A DNA stretch of 64,000 nt from Fodinibius halophilus (GTDB taxonomy: Bacteria; Bacteroidota; Rhodothermia; Balneolales; Balneolaceae): positions 32,672 through 96,671 of the forward strand of contig NZ_JAALLS010000018.1 of NCBI RefSeq assembly GCF_011059105.1. Direction: 5' to 3'. Below, piece by piece: positions 1-8,458 of the stretch (positions within the stretch are counted from its first letter, which is position 1; the number at the start of each line of letters is the position of its first letter). A program made the translations under genes and the position numbers. The notes beneath the pieces were generated by a model, which searched no databases, was not told the DNA's origin, and saw only the letters and a program-made list of their open reading frames with translations.

Positions 1-589
1 TATCAAGATCGTGCCCCCCTGAGTCACGTAACTCCTGAAAAATAAGCTCTACATCCTGCCTGCGGAATACGCGTCCCGAGCGATCAATATCAGGATCTAC
101 AATCTTGATAATAAAGTCAGAACATTTATCAGCTAAATAGATCAGGGGCCTGAAAATCCAGTTACAGATCTGTTGTGGAATTGCAATAACCTTAACCCAC
201 CAATCGGCATGAATTCGGAAAATAGCCTTGGGCAAAATCTCCCCAAAAAGCATAATAACCACGGATGCAATAATCGTTTGCAGTACGAGCATCATCACAC
301 TTGAAGGCAATGTCCCAAACCAGCTTTGATACACCTGTGTTATTGGGGCTACCAAGAAAATCGTCATCAACGTAGCATAGACTACATTAACAATATTATT
401 ACCTACCAACGTGGTGGTGAGAAAAGTTTCCGGATTGCGTACAAAGTAGTTTACGACCCGTCCCGTTTTAGATGTTTTTCGAGATTCAATCTCCAGCTTC
501 AGCCGATTGGCACTCACAAAGGCAATTTCTGAGCCGGAGAAAAACCCACTAAGAAAGATAGTTAGAACTATTAGAAGGAATTCAGTCAT
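1..589 (-). CDS. CNNM/CorC-type (DUF21) membrane transporter, incomplete at window edge
   Basis: About 196 N-terminal residues are visible, from the ATG at 589 down to base 1, where the window cuts the gene. The protein opens MTEFLLIVLTIFLSGFFSGS and shows the small-residue-rich first helix, the SGSEIAF stretch and the FGEILPKAIF motif that mark the DUF21/CNNM transmembrane domain of HlyC/CorC proteins, which are implicated in magnesium or cobalt export and homeostasis. Three to four hydrophobic segments lie in residues 1-145. The last visible residues enter the linker that normally leads to a CBS-domain pair and a CorC_HlyC domain outside the window. Family assignment is firm; the transported ion is not known from sequence. 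Confidence 0.85.
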   Translation of the reverse strand, partial: MTEFLLIVLTIFLSGFFSGSEIAFVSANRLKLEIESRKTSKTGRVVNYFVRNPETFLTTTLVGNNIVNVVYATLMTIFLVAPITQVYQSWFGTLPSSVMMLVLQTIIASVVIMLFGEILPKAIFRIHADWWVKVIAIPQQICNWIFRPLIYLADKCSDFIIKIVDPDIDRSGRVFRRQDVELIFQELRDSGGHDLD

Positions 590-622
590 AGTTTAGGTAT
601 AAGGAAAAAGGGAATAAGGAGT

Positions 623-1061
623 TCAAGAGTTTTTCTGCTTCAACACAAAGTTGATATACCCATTCAGTATCTTTTTGGCTTCCTCAATTAATATACTTCC
701 TTGATTATACAAGTCATCATCGATATAACCTAAATCCATACATGTAATAAGATGATCTTTGAGTTCATACAATGATCCCCTCGCAATTCGATAAAATTGC
801 ACTCCCTCTTGGTAATGGAAGCGACCATATCCTTCAGCAATATTAGCGGTAATACTCACAGCAGCATTGCTTATTTTGACTAGAAAGTTGGTAACGTTCT
901 TGATCGGGAAGTATAGGCAGAATTTTTTTATAAAAGAAAAGCTTAACTTTGCGAGACTTTTCCCAAGCTTTCAATGAGGTAAAATCTCTATTCTTGTTAT
1001 AATCCTCAGGATACTCGTTTACAAAATTGGTGTGCCCCTTTTCAATTGGATCAGTATCCAT
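623..1061 (-). pseudogene. Four-helix-bundle protein (23S rRNA intervening-sequence/S23 family), frameshifted
   Basis: Two overlapping open frames together make one protein of about 145 residues. The first (1061 to 843) carries DFTSLKAWEKSRKVKLFFYK and ERYQLSSQ; the second (to 623) carries AAVSITANIAEGYGR and a C-terminal helix. These are consecutive parts of the four-helix-bundle S23 family (usual length about 115-130 aa). They are in different frames because of one extra base, most simply an A in the run of four at 874-877 (T on the plus strand); deleting it gives LSSQISNAAVSITANIAEG. The function of the family is unknown. It could be a real mutation, a sequencing error in a homopolymer, or less likely a frameshift used by the cell. 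Confidence 0.8.
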
Positions 1062-1093
1062 ACAAACTTCCCTATACCTTATATCCTATATAC

Positions 1094-1873
1094 TTATTTA
1101 CCCTTAAATTCCGGCTTGCGTTTTTCAAGAAATGCAGAGGTCCCTTCGATAAAATCTTCCGTCTCACATAGCTCTCCGAAAAGATCGGCCTCTACTTGGT
1201 ATCCATTTTGATGATCGGAATGATAGATGGCTTTAATTGCACTTCGAACAGCAACAGGACCATTAGATAATATCTTTCCAAGAAGTTCTCGTGCAGCCTC
1301 TTCAGGATCACCATCCGTCACAGAATTAACAAGTCCCAACTTTTGAGCCTCATCGGCACTTACCTGCTTACCGGTCAAAATCATCTCCAGTGCTCGGGCA
1401 CGTCCCAACAAACGACTAAGTCGTTGCGTACCTCCATAACCGGGAATAAGGCCTAAGCCTACTTCCGGCAATCCAAAAGCGGCATTTTCACTTGCAATAC
1501 GCAAATGACAGGCCATAGCCAGTTCGGCCCCACCCCCCAGTGCAAACCCATTTATAGCCCCAATAACCGGGCGACGGGTATCTTCAATAAGCTGAAATAT
1601 CTGCTGGCCTTTTTGTGAGGCCATACGCCCTGATCGGTTATCAAGCTCCCGCAGCTCCTTAATATCGGCCCCGGCTACAAATGCTTTATCACCGCCCCCC
1701 GTTATAATAACAGCTTCGATATCCTCATCAACCTGTATGGCTTTGAAAACATCGGCCAGTTCATTCAGCACCTTGTCGTTGAGTGCATTTAATTTTTTAG
1801 GACGATTAACGGTGACTGTAGCAATTCCTTTGTCATCAGTCTCAAAAAGGACCGTATCATAAGATTGACTCAT
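1094..1873 (-). CDS. Enoyl-CoA hydratase/isomerase (crotonase family)
   Basis: The 259-residue protein is a full-length crotonase. The oxyanion-hole segments AFVAGADIKEL (64-74) and GFALGGGAELAMACH (109-123) and the second catalytic glutamate in LPEVGLGLIPG are present, giving Glu117 and Glu137 as the two acid/base residues expected of a true hydratase. It probably hydrates trans-2-enoyl-CoA in fatty-acid or amino-acid breakdown. I chose the ATG at 1873 (MSQSYDTVLF) because the longer frame would run 28 residues back into the preceding gene and adds only a basic, non-homologous tail. It is 7 bp behind the membrane/coiled-coil gene and looks like the last gene of the pspA operon. The exact substrate is not known. 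Confidence 0.9.
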   Translation of the reverse strand: MSQSYDTVLFETDDKGIATVTVNRPKKLNALNDKVLNELADVFKAIQVDEDIEAVIITGGGDKAFVAGADIKELRELDNRSGRMASQKGQQIFQLIEDTRRPVIGAINGFALGGGAELAMACHLRIASENAAFGLPEVGLGLIPGYGGTQRLSRLLGRARALEMILTGKQVSADEAQKLGLVNSVTDGDPEEAARELLGKILSNGPVAVRSAIKAIYHSDHQNGYQVEADLFGELCETEDFIEGTSAFLEKRKPEFKGK

Positions 1874-1880
1874 AAGTATA

Positions 1881-2780
1881 TTATTCTTTAACCCGGTTCG
1901 AAGTGTTAACTTGCGATCCCGACTCAGATTCTTGTTCCTTTTCTTTTTCCATCTCAAGAAATTCTGAGTCTAAATCAAGATCATCAAGGTCAGAATGTAA
2001 AGGTAAAATATCTTTATCAAGATCGTCAATAAGTTGTGAAGTTTCTTCCACCTCTTCAAGAAGATTATCTAATTGGAAACCGATTTCTTCAGGATTGCTC
2101 ATGGTCATCGACTGCTCATAAATATATCGAATAGCATCTTCTATAGTCTCAAGGTGAGTTTCACAAATCAGATATTTCTCTTTGGCAATCTCAAACTTCT
2201 TGAGACGCTTTTTAAGGATACCTACGCGCCGTGCTTTTGTGCGTTTCAGGCGATCCGATTCCATATCTTTAATCTTACGCTCTTCTTCCTGCACTTCGCG
2301 CTTTAAACTTTCTTCTACCGAAGTATTCATATAGAGCTGGTACCGCTTATGAAGATCAAGAAGCGTCAGGTAATTTGAAATAAGCTCTTTAATTTTATTA
2401 CGGATATTTTCTAATAGCCCTTGTGAACTGTAGGGCAGCTTATCAAAATTTTCTTTAATAAGTTTTGCCAGGTGTTTGAGTACCAAAAATCGCTTTCGAC
2501 TCTTTTGGTCCAACTCCTGGAATGTAGACTTCTCTTCCGCCGCAGGATTACGCTCGCGCAATTTGCGAAGCTTCACACTTTTTCTAAACCGGGGTAACCG
2601 GGGTACAATACCCAAATACATGAGTTCAACCCCAAATGTCATGGCGAGTACGAGGTTCGACATCAATCCCATATCGTTCATAACTAATGCCGATATGGTA
2701 GTCACCAATAGCACTCCCATATTTATGGGGTGTAAAAATGCTTCTCGCGTAAAATTTATGGACTGATCTTCTTCACTCAT
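1881..2780 (-). CDS. Uncharacterised two-helix membrane protein with long coiled coil
   Basis: I do not recognise a named family. The 299-residue protein has a short N-terminal tail, two hydrophobic segments (about 21-36 and 40-60) separated by a tight turn, then about 200 residues that are highly charged and helical, with a likely coiled coil at 145-205, and a strongly acidic end (DLDDLDLDSEFLEMEKEKE). The layout predicts a membrane hairpin with a large cytoplasmic helical domain. It lies 14 bp after the next coiled-coil gene and 211 bp after the end of pspA, on the same strand, so a role with PspA at the membrane is a fair inference, not shown. Confidence 0.75.
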   Translation of the reverse strand: MSEEDQSINFTREAFLHPINMGVLLVTTISALVMNDMGLMSNLVLAMTFGVELMYLGIVPRLPRFRKSVKLRKLRERNPAAEEKSTFQELDQKSRKRFLVLKHLAKLIKENFDKLPYSSQGLLENIRNKIKELISNYLTLLDLHKRYQLYMNTSVEESLKREVQEEERKIKDMESDRLKRTKARRVGILKKRLKKFEIAKEKYLICETHLETIEDAIRYIYEQSMTMSNPEEIGFQLDNLLEEVEETSQLIDDLDKDILPLHSDLDDLDLDSEFLEMEKEKEQESESGSQVNTSNRVKE

Positions 2781-2794
2781 ATAAGTAGGAATTA

Positions 2795-3247
2795 TTATTC
2801 GCTTAATCTTGAATCAGAAGACTGATCGGCTGCTTTTTCACCTGACCCTATTGTCTTATCAACCTGAAGGGTATCAGCCTGCTGTTCAATTTCTTTATAC
2901 AAAAGCCCCATCTCCAGCTTTACTTGCTTTAGGGTGTCTTTTGCTTTTTCCTTTGCCATCTCCTCATCAAGCTCCTGTTCCTGTATGGCCTGTTCATTCT
3001 CATCTGTCAGACTTTCCATAGCAACATCCAACCTGGCTTCAACCGATGCCAACTTATGTTTCACCGAATAAAGGAAATCGTCAAAAGTATCGAGCATCTG
3101 GCTTTTATCCATGTTCTTAAGTGCATCAGAAATCTTCTTCGTTTTTTTGGCACGAGATGCACGTTCCTTCATCTCGCGCATTTTACGGTAATGCGCCTTG
3201 TACTCTTCCTTTAAACGTTCACGCTCGCTTCGACTGTCGCTGGCCAT
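2795..3247 (-). CDS. Uncharacterised charged coiled-coil protein, pspA-linked
   Basis: A 150-residue soluble, strongly charged protein with no signal peptide or membrane segment. Residues 1-45 are basic (SRSERERLKEEYKAHYRKMR), the middle (50-125) is predicted helical and includes SVKHKLASVEARLDVAMESL, which resembles the EARMEIALDSID stretch of the neighbouring PspA, and the tail is disordered and acidic. It starts 12 bp after the pspA stop, so it is co-transcribed. The local similarity to PspA suggests a partner or a diverged paralogue of the PspA C-terminal half; that is inference. No known domain is evident. Confidence 0.75.
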   Translation of the reverse strand: MASDSRSERERLKEEYKAHYRKMREMKERASRAKKTKKISDALKNMDKSQMLDTFDDFLYSVKHKLASVEARLDVAMESLTDENEQAIQEQELDEEMAKEKAKDTLKQVKLEMGLLYKEIEQQADTLQVDKTIGSGEKAADQSSDSRLSE

Positions 3248-3259
3248 AGCACTATGGTA

Positions 3260-4048
3260 TTAAGACTTCGACTTTTCTTTATTGCCAATTGTTTTACCCT
3301 GCTCTTTTTCAGGAGCTTCTCCTTCAATTTCGATCTCGCCTTCATCAGAAGAGCCCACGCTCTTTTCTTCTTCTGCCGGCGCTTCCGTCTTACCCATATC
3401 AGCCTTGAACTGTTCCACTAACTCATGGGCACGTAATTTTTCGGCATTGGCTTCAATTTCCATCGTTTCAGTATCAATACTGTCCAAAGCAATCTCCATA
3501 CGAGCTTCATTTTTAGCTGTCCGCTCGTTCAGGCGATTAACCATTTCATCATGAGTTTGATCCAGACCGCCCGTTTCAAACTGTTCCAGTGCATCGGCCA
3601 CTTTTCCCTGCCATTCAGCACGTTCACTGGCACGCAATGCTTCTTTAGCTTCCTGTATCTTGCGATCCTTTTCACGTATGAAAGCTTTCTTAACCTTTAA
3701 CGCTTTTTCATACGCCTGCTCAGCAAACTCTAGCTGTTCTTTGGAACTAGACAGGTTTTCTTTGGCTTTTTCGAGCTGCATTGCATAGCCTTCAGCAATA
3801 TCATCTCTGTCAGCGTTAATAGCCGATTTTATTTTTGTTGTAAGATCCTGGATACGTTTTTCATACTTTTTAACCTCCTTCTGGAGCATAATCATATTCG
3901 CCTTTACTGTGGCGATATTTTCATTCATTTGTGGAATCTGATCGTTAAGATCCCGTATATTTTGCTCCAGTATCAGCTTCGGATCTTCCATTGAGCTTAT
4001 AACTCCACCGAAAAGCGATTTAATAGCGCGAATAAATCGTTTAAACAT
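3260..4048 (-). CDS. pspA: PspA/IM30 (Vipp1) family membrane-stress protein
   Basis: The protein starts MFKRFIRAIKSLFGGVISSM, the amphipathic membrane-binding helix of PspA/IM30, followed by EDPKLILEQNIRDLNDQIPQ, the conserved early helix, and a long coiled coil to about residue 215. PspA proteins are ESCRT-III relatives that polymerise on damaged inner membrane and preserve the proton gradient. At 262 residues it is longer than the usual 220-230 because of an acidic, low-complexity tail from about residue 215. It heads a run of closely spaced genes with two coiled-coil genes and a crotonase. No PspF, PspB or PspC gene is visible nearby, so regulation must differ from the enterobacterial system. 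Confidence 0.92.
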   Translation of the reverse strand: MFKRFIRAIKSLFGGVISSMEDPKLILEQNIRDLNDQIPQMNENIATVKANMIMLQKEVKKYEKRIQDLTTKIKSAINADRDDIAEGYAMQLEKAKENLSSSKEQLEFAEQAYEKALKVKKAFIREKDRKIQEAKEALRASERAEWQGKVADALEQFETGGLDQTHDEMVNRLNERTAKNEARMEIALDSIDTETMEIEANAEKLRAHELVEQFKADMGKTEAPAEEEKSVGSSDEGEIEIEGEAPEKEQGKTIGNKEKSKS

Positions 4049-4130
4049 AATATTATCTCTTTTTATTGTTTTTTGCCCTGCCCTATAATACTAATTGCTT
4101 ATACTGCAATTAAGCTCTAAGACTGTAAAG

Positions 4131-5513
4131 TTATGTTATTTTAGTGATATTGCAATTAATATCACTGTTATTCGATATTTTATGGATTCCGTCTTTGTCA
4201 ACACGATGCGTAACCATCTGTTGTTGACCAACATCCGTATCATCGATTACAAAAGCAGCATCCAAAATATCTTTTGCAGTTTCTATTGTTTTCTTCTTGT
4301 TCGTAAAACCGACAGCTAATGTTTCACCTTTTTTGATCTTATCACCTACTTTGTGCTTCAATGTTATGCCAGCAGCCGGATCGATAACATCATCTTTCGT
4401 TTTCCGTCCCGCTCCAAGCTCTAAAGAAGACATCCCAACACTGTAGGCATCAATATCTGAAATAGTCCCGGACTCGGCTGCCTTAAACTCAAACCGATGC
4501 TCAGCGGTTGAATATTTATCAAAATCCTTAAGCACCTCGATATCGCCACCTTGTTCCTTGGTCAACTGCAACCACTTTTCAAAAGCCTGTCCGTTTTGTA
4601 CCGCCTCTTTACTCTTTTCGATCCCCTCTTCTACCGTTTCAGCTTTGCCTCCAAGAGTTATCATCGTACCCGCGAGCGTATGAGTAACCTCCATTACATC
4701 CTCCGGCCCATCGCCTTGCAGCGCTTCCATAGACTCTTCTACCTCCAGCCAGTTTCCTACTTTGTAGCCTAAAGGTTGATTCATGTTGGTTAGATAAGCA
4801 ACGGTTTCTTTGCCAAAGTCTTCACCAATAGCTACCAGGGTCTCTGCCAGCTTTTGTGCGTCATCATGAGTTTTCATGAAAGCCCCGGAACCGAACTTTA
4901 CATCCAAGACCAACGCATCAATACCCTCAGCAAGCTTTTTACTCATAATACTGCCGGCAATAAGAGGAATGGATTCCACAGTCGCCGTTACATCACGCAG
5001 AGCATATAACCGCTTATCTGCAGGAGCAATATCTTCGGTCTGTCCTGCCATGACCATTTTACATCGAGATAAAATCTTTCGATAACGCTCTAGTGAAATA
5101 TCTACGGTAAAACCCGGAATCGACTCCATTTTATCTAATGTACCCCCGGTATGACCTAACCCCCGGCCGGAAATCATCGGTACCGGAACATCATAACTGG
5201 CCACGATAGGGGCCAGTATCAGTGATAATTTATCCCCTACACCGCCCGTTGAATGCTTATCCACTTTTTTACCGGGGATATCACTAAGATCAAGTACTCT
5301 GCCCGAATGCAACATGGCGTGGGTCAGTGCTGAGGCTTCCTCACTGTTCAGCGTATTAAAATAAGCAGCCATCAAAAAGGCACTCATCTGGTAGTCCGGT
5401 AGGACGTCAGCGGTATATTGTTCTACTAAAAAAGAAATTTCATCAGTTGTTAATACCTCGCCGTCTCTCTTTTTTCGGATTAATGATACTGCATTATACG
5501 ATTCAGAAGCCAT
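4131..5513 (-). CDS. Pyrimidine-nucleoside (thymidine) phosphorylase
   Basis: The 460-residue enzyme splits thymidine, deoxyuridine or uridine with phosphate to give the base and (deoxy)ribose-1-phosphate for salvage. The phosphate-binding KHSTGGVGDK motif is at 86-95 and the nucleoside-binding segment SGRGLGHTGGTLDK follows, as in DeoA/Pdp; the C-terminal PYNP domain is complete. Whether it is thymidine-specific (deoA) or broad (pdp) cannot be told here, so no symbol is given. The last codons are odd: residues just before the stop are encoded by a perfect 9-bp hairpin at 4143-4166, which looks like a terminator that the reading frame runs through. Divergent from pdxB with 67 bp between starts. 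Confidence 0.92.
   Translation of the reverse strand: MASESYNAVSLIRKKRDGEVLTTDEISFLVEQYTADVLPDYQMSAFLMAAYFNTLNSEEASALTHAMLHSGRVLDLSDIPGKKVDKHSTGGVGDKLSLILAPIVASYDVPVPMISGRGLGHTGGTLDKMESIPGFTVDISLERYRKILSRCKMVMAGQTEDIAPADKRLYALRDVTATVESIPLIAGSIMSKKLAEGIDALVLDVKFGSGAFMKTHDDAQKLAETLVAIGEDFGKETVAYLTNMNQPLGYKVGNWLEVEESMEALQGDGPEDVMEVTHTLAGTMITLGGKAETVEEGIEKSKEAVQNGQAFEKWLQLTKEQGGDIEVLKDFDKYSTAEHRFEFKAAESGTISDIDAYSVGMSSLELGAGRKTKDDVIDPAAGITLKHKVGDKIKKGETLAVGFTNKKKTIETAKDILDAAFVIDDTDVGQQQMVTHRVDKDGIHKISNNSDINCNITKIT
4143..4166 (-). terminator. Hairpin overlapping the 3' end of the nucleoside phosphorylase gene
   Basis: AGTGATATT and AATATCACT form a perfect 9-bp stem with a 6-nt loop, ending 12 bases before the stop codon. 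It is AT-rich and lacks a good U-tract (AAAATAACA follows), so it is a weak terminator or mRNA-end stabiliser at best. Confidence 0.4.
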
Positions 5514-5580
5514 AAACTACGGTGATTGAATTAATTTTCGAGTTGTAATAACGTATATTTCATGAAAATTTGATAACCAA

Positions 5581-6726
5581 ATGTCCCTGATGCTCAACAT
5601 TTTAGCCGATCAGCACCTGTATAATATACAGTCTTATTTGCCCGAAAACATCAACCTACAACTTTTTGACCCAGCCAATGGGTTTCCCCCTGAAATTTCA
5701 TCAGCTCATGGGTTACTCATTCGGACCGTACTTCCTGTTAACGAAGAAACACTGCCCAATATTCCAAAACAACTCTCATTTATCGGCAGCGGCTCGGCCG
5801 GCACCGACCATGTTGATATCCCCTACCTGGAAAAGCATAACGTTACCTTTTCTAATGCCGCAGGCTGTAATGCCCGCTCAGTAGCTGAATACGTTGCCAC
5901 AAGTCTACTTTTATGGTCCGAAAACCACCAAAAAGACGTAACCTCTTTAACAGTGGGGGTAATTGGCGTGGGTAATGTAGGAACACAAGTAATACAGCTG
6001 TTACAAAAACTGAGCATTACCACTGTTGGGTATGATCCTCCCAAAGCAAAGAGGGAAGAAAACTTCACTTCAGTTACATTGAATGAGATATTATCATCTG
6101 ACATTCTCACTTTTCACACGCCATTAACCAAAAGGGGGACTCATCCGACCTATCACTGGTTGGATTCGGAGAAGCTTACTGATCACACTTATGAGCTTAT
6201 TATAAATAGTGCTCGTGGTGGAGTAATCGATGAAAGAGTACTATTAGATGCTATAAACAAGGGACGAGTGGGGGATGTTATCATTGACGTGTGGGAAGAT
6301 GAACCTAATATCAGATTTAAAACTGCAGAAAAGGCTTTTATTAAAACGCCCCATATCGCAGGTTATTCAGCTCAAGCAAAAAGCAATGCATCTAAGTTTG
6401 TAGTTGATGACCTACTAAACCATTTCAATCTTGAAGAACCCAAACGGGACATTCAGCAAAGTAGCCGGAAGTTTGAACAGAAGCTCACTCGTTTCGAGAC
6501 TCTCGGAGAATTACTAAAAGAACTGCATCCGATAAAAAAATATGAAAACAGCTTAGAAGAGATCATTAAACAACATCCCCAAAAACGAGGAATAAAGTTT
6601 AATCAGTTGCGAGCAACATTTCCATTGCGTCAGGAGTTTGCAAACACTTATCTACCGACTCCTTACTTTGAACGCTTTCCTGTTCTAGAGCCTTTAGGAT
6701 TTTCTCTATTAAGAGATATTAAATAG
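5581..6726 (+). CDS. pdxB: Erythronate-4-phosphate dehydrogenase
   Basis: A 381-residue D-2-hydroxyacid dehydrogenase that oxidises 4-phospho-D-erythronate in the DXP-dependent route to pyridoxal phosphate. The Rossmann motif GVIGVGNVG is at 126-134; the NAD/substrate segment SARGGVIDE, the IDVWEDEP segment and the catalytic histidine region TPHIAGYSAQAK follow in order. The C-terminal 90 or so residues fit the PdxB dimerisation domain, which separates it from plain phosphoglycerate dehydrogenases. ATG at 5581 is used; a second ATG at 5590 is equally possible. Its last 18 bp overlap the end of the convergent tatD gene, so neither gene has room for a terminator. Confidence 0.9.
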   Translation: MSLMLNILADQHLYNIQSYLPENINLQLFDPANGFPPEISSAHGLLIRTVLPVNEETLPNIPKQLSFIGSGSAGTDHVDIPYLEKHNVTFSNAAGCNARSVAEYVATSLLLWSENHQKDVTSLTVGVIGVGNVGTQVIQLLQKLSITTVGYDPPKAKREENFTSVTLNEILSSDILTFHTPLTKRGTHPTYHWLDSEKLTDHTYELIINSARGGVIDERVLLDAINKGRVGDVIIDVWEDEPNIRFKTAEKAFIKTPHIAGYSAQAKSNASKFVVDDLLNHFNLEEPKRDIQQSSRKFEQKLTRFETLGELLKELHPIKKYENSLEEIIKQHPQKRGIKFNQLRATFPLRQEFANTYLPTPYFERFPVLEPLGFSLLRDIK

Positions 6727-7470
6727 GTCCAATGCGGTTTCATCCGTAACTGACACTACCTCACCTAGCGAACAATCCATAACCTCTGCCAAACGTTGGG
6801 CCGTATATTTTACAAAAGCGGGTTCATTGCGTTTCCCCCTTTTAGGATCGGGTGCCAGGTAGGGGGCATCCGTCTCTAATATCATCTTCTGTAAAGGGAG
6901 TTCGGCTACCGCCTTATCAACACCGGCATTTTTAAACGTAAATATACCCCCTATACCCAACATAAGTCCTAAATCAATGGCTCTTTTCCCTTCATCGACA
7001 GATCCGGTAAAGGAGTGCCAAACTCCTGTCAGCTCCCCATCCTGTTGCTCCTCAATGATGTCGAGCAGATCTTCAGTACTGTCGCGGTTATGCAACACAA
7101 TGGGTTTATTCAGCTGCTTAGCCACCTCACAATGAATACGTAAACTTTTTTTCTGCCCGGATTTATACTCGTCACTCCAATAATAATCGAGTCCGGTTTC
7201 TCCTACCCCTACAATATTATCTCGACTGCAATACTCATAAAGTTCTTCTTCCGTAGCAAAGGTTCCTTTATTTATATCCGTCGGGTGAATACCCGCCATC
7301 TTATGAAAGGCGATATCCGTATACTCAAAAGCATCCATTTTAGGAACCGACTCAAAATTGATGGCCGGCATAAAGATATGATCAATCCCGGCTTCACCGG
7401 CTCGATCCAGAACTGCGGCTATATCATCCTCAAATTGATCCGCATAAATGTGGCAATGGGTATCAATCAC
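6709..7470 (-). CDS. TatD family metal-dependent deoxyribonuclease
   Basis: 253 residues, the standard TatD length. The metal-binding opening MIDTHCHIYADQF, the conserved VGETGLDYYW (Glu ligand), IVLHNRDSTEDLL, WHSFTG and the late ETDAPYLAP (Asp ligand) are all present. TatD enzymes are TIM-barrel 3'-5' exonucleases that act on DNA with Mg2+ and are linked to DNA repair and degradation. The gene starts 5 bp after the stop of the upstream kinase gene, so the two are an operon; its 3' end overlaps pdxB by 18 bp on the other strand. Which TatD paralogue (YcfH or TatD proper) it is cannot be decided. Confidence 0.92.
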   Translation of the reverse strand: MIDTHCHIYADQFEDDIAAVLDRAGEAGIDHIFMPAINFESVPKMDAFEYTDIAFHKMAGIHPTDINKGTFATEEELYEYCSRDNIVGVGETGLDYYWSDEYKSGQKKSLRIHCEVAKQLNKPIVLHNRDSTEDLLDIIEEQQDGELTGVWHSFTGSVDEGKRAIDLGLMLGIGGIFTFKNAGVDKAVAELPLQKMILETDAPYLAPDPKRGKRNEPAFVKYTAQRLAEVMDCSLGEVVSVTDETALDLFNIS

Positions 7471-7475
7471 AGTAC

Positions 7476-8318
7476 TTAGGCTCCCTCTGCATGAAATTTA
7501 ACAAGGCGTTCCATGGGGTTCTTGACAAAAAGGCCTGCTTCTAAATCGTACTTTGCCAAAATCTCTTTAATCAAATCCTGGTGGGCATAGGCAACAGAAC
7601 CAATAAAACGCACTTCGTGGTCTGTGGCATTGGAGTATTTTAGTACAATACGACTTATAAAGTTATCAAACCCTTCATACAACATATCTTTTATAAAAGG
7701 ATGATCGTCATGCTCTCCCAGAAAAGCTCCATAGGAAGCAATAAATCTACTCTTTTGTGAACCGTCATAAAGGCCTTTTGTGATATGATCAAGCGACATA
7801 TTATAATTCGCCTCCAGATCTTCTTTCAGATCTTTCGGAATTTCAAATCGAAAATATTTATTAATCAGCTTCTTCCCGAAGTATCCGGCACTCCCTTCAT
7901 CCCCCAGAATAAATGCCAGCGAATGGATATGCTCAACAATCTCTTCCCCATCGTAAAGGCAGGAGTTTGAACCTGTCCCCAAAATACACGCAATACCCTG
8001 CTCCCGAAGGAAACAAGCCCTTGCTGCACCTATCAAATCGTGATATATATTGATAGATGCATTATCAAAAGTACTATCTAAGGCCTGACGCACTATTTGT
8101 TCCTTCGCATCACTATCACAACCGGCTCCATAAAAGTGTACCTCTTCAACATTATCATCAAGCTGGGGCAATAAATCGTGTCTTATCACATCAGTTATAC
8201 TCTCTGTTGTATGATAATAAGGATTTAATCCCTCAGTAAATACGGTTTTCTGCTGATCTCCGTTAGTGAAACTCCATTCTGTTTTGGTTGCACCACTGTC
8301 TGCTATTAAAAAAGCCAT
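7476..8318 (-). CDS. N-acetylglucosamine kinase-like ATPase (BadF/BadG family)
   Basis: The 280-residue protein opens with the ASKHA phosphate-binding motif ADSGATKTEW, has the second loop GTGSNSCLYDGEEI and the adenosine-side motif GDEGSAGYFGKKL, as in the GlcNAc kinase/MurK branch of the BadF/BadG family. It probably phosphorylates N-acetylglucosamine (or N-acetylmuramic acid) recovered from the wall or from environmental chitin; this is family inference. It is transcribed with tatD (5 bp apart) and is divergent from the tryptophan dioxygenase gene, with 140 bp of shared upstream DNA in which I see no clear operator. Confidence 0.85.
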   Translation of the reverse strand: MAFLIADSGATKTEWSFTNGDQQKTVFTEGLNPYYHTTESITDVIRHDLLPQLDDNVEEVHFYGAGCDSDAKEQIVRQALDSTFDNASINIYHDLIGAARACFLREQGIACILGTGSNSCLYDGEEIVEHIHSLAFILGDEGSAGYFGKKLINKYFRFEIPKDLKEDLEANYNMSLDHITKGLYDGSQKSRFIASYGAFLGEHDDHPFIKDMLYEGFDNFISRIVLKYSNATDHEVRFIGSVAYAHQDLIKEILAKYDLEAGLFVKNPMERLVKFHAEGA

Positions 8319-8458
8319 AAATCATTTTTCACTTAGTAATTCCGCGCCAAATCTAAGCAATTTTAACCACATCCTGTAATTAAACAATTAAAATAGAGAC
8401 TCCCCTAAATTCTAGCTATCATTAAACCGCTAAATAACGTAAAAAATACCTTTCTGGA

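Noticed and set aside
1874..1957. 28-residue upstream extension of the enoyl-CoA hydratase
   Set aside because: Runs into the preceding gene and is basic, non-homologous sequence; ATG at 1873 fits the family.
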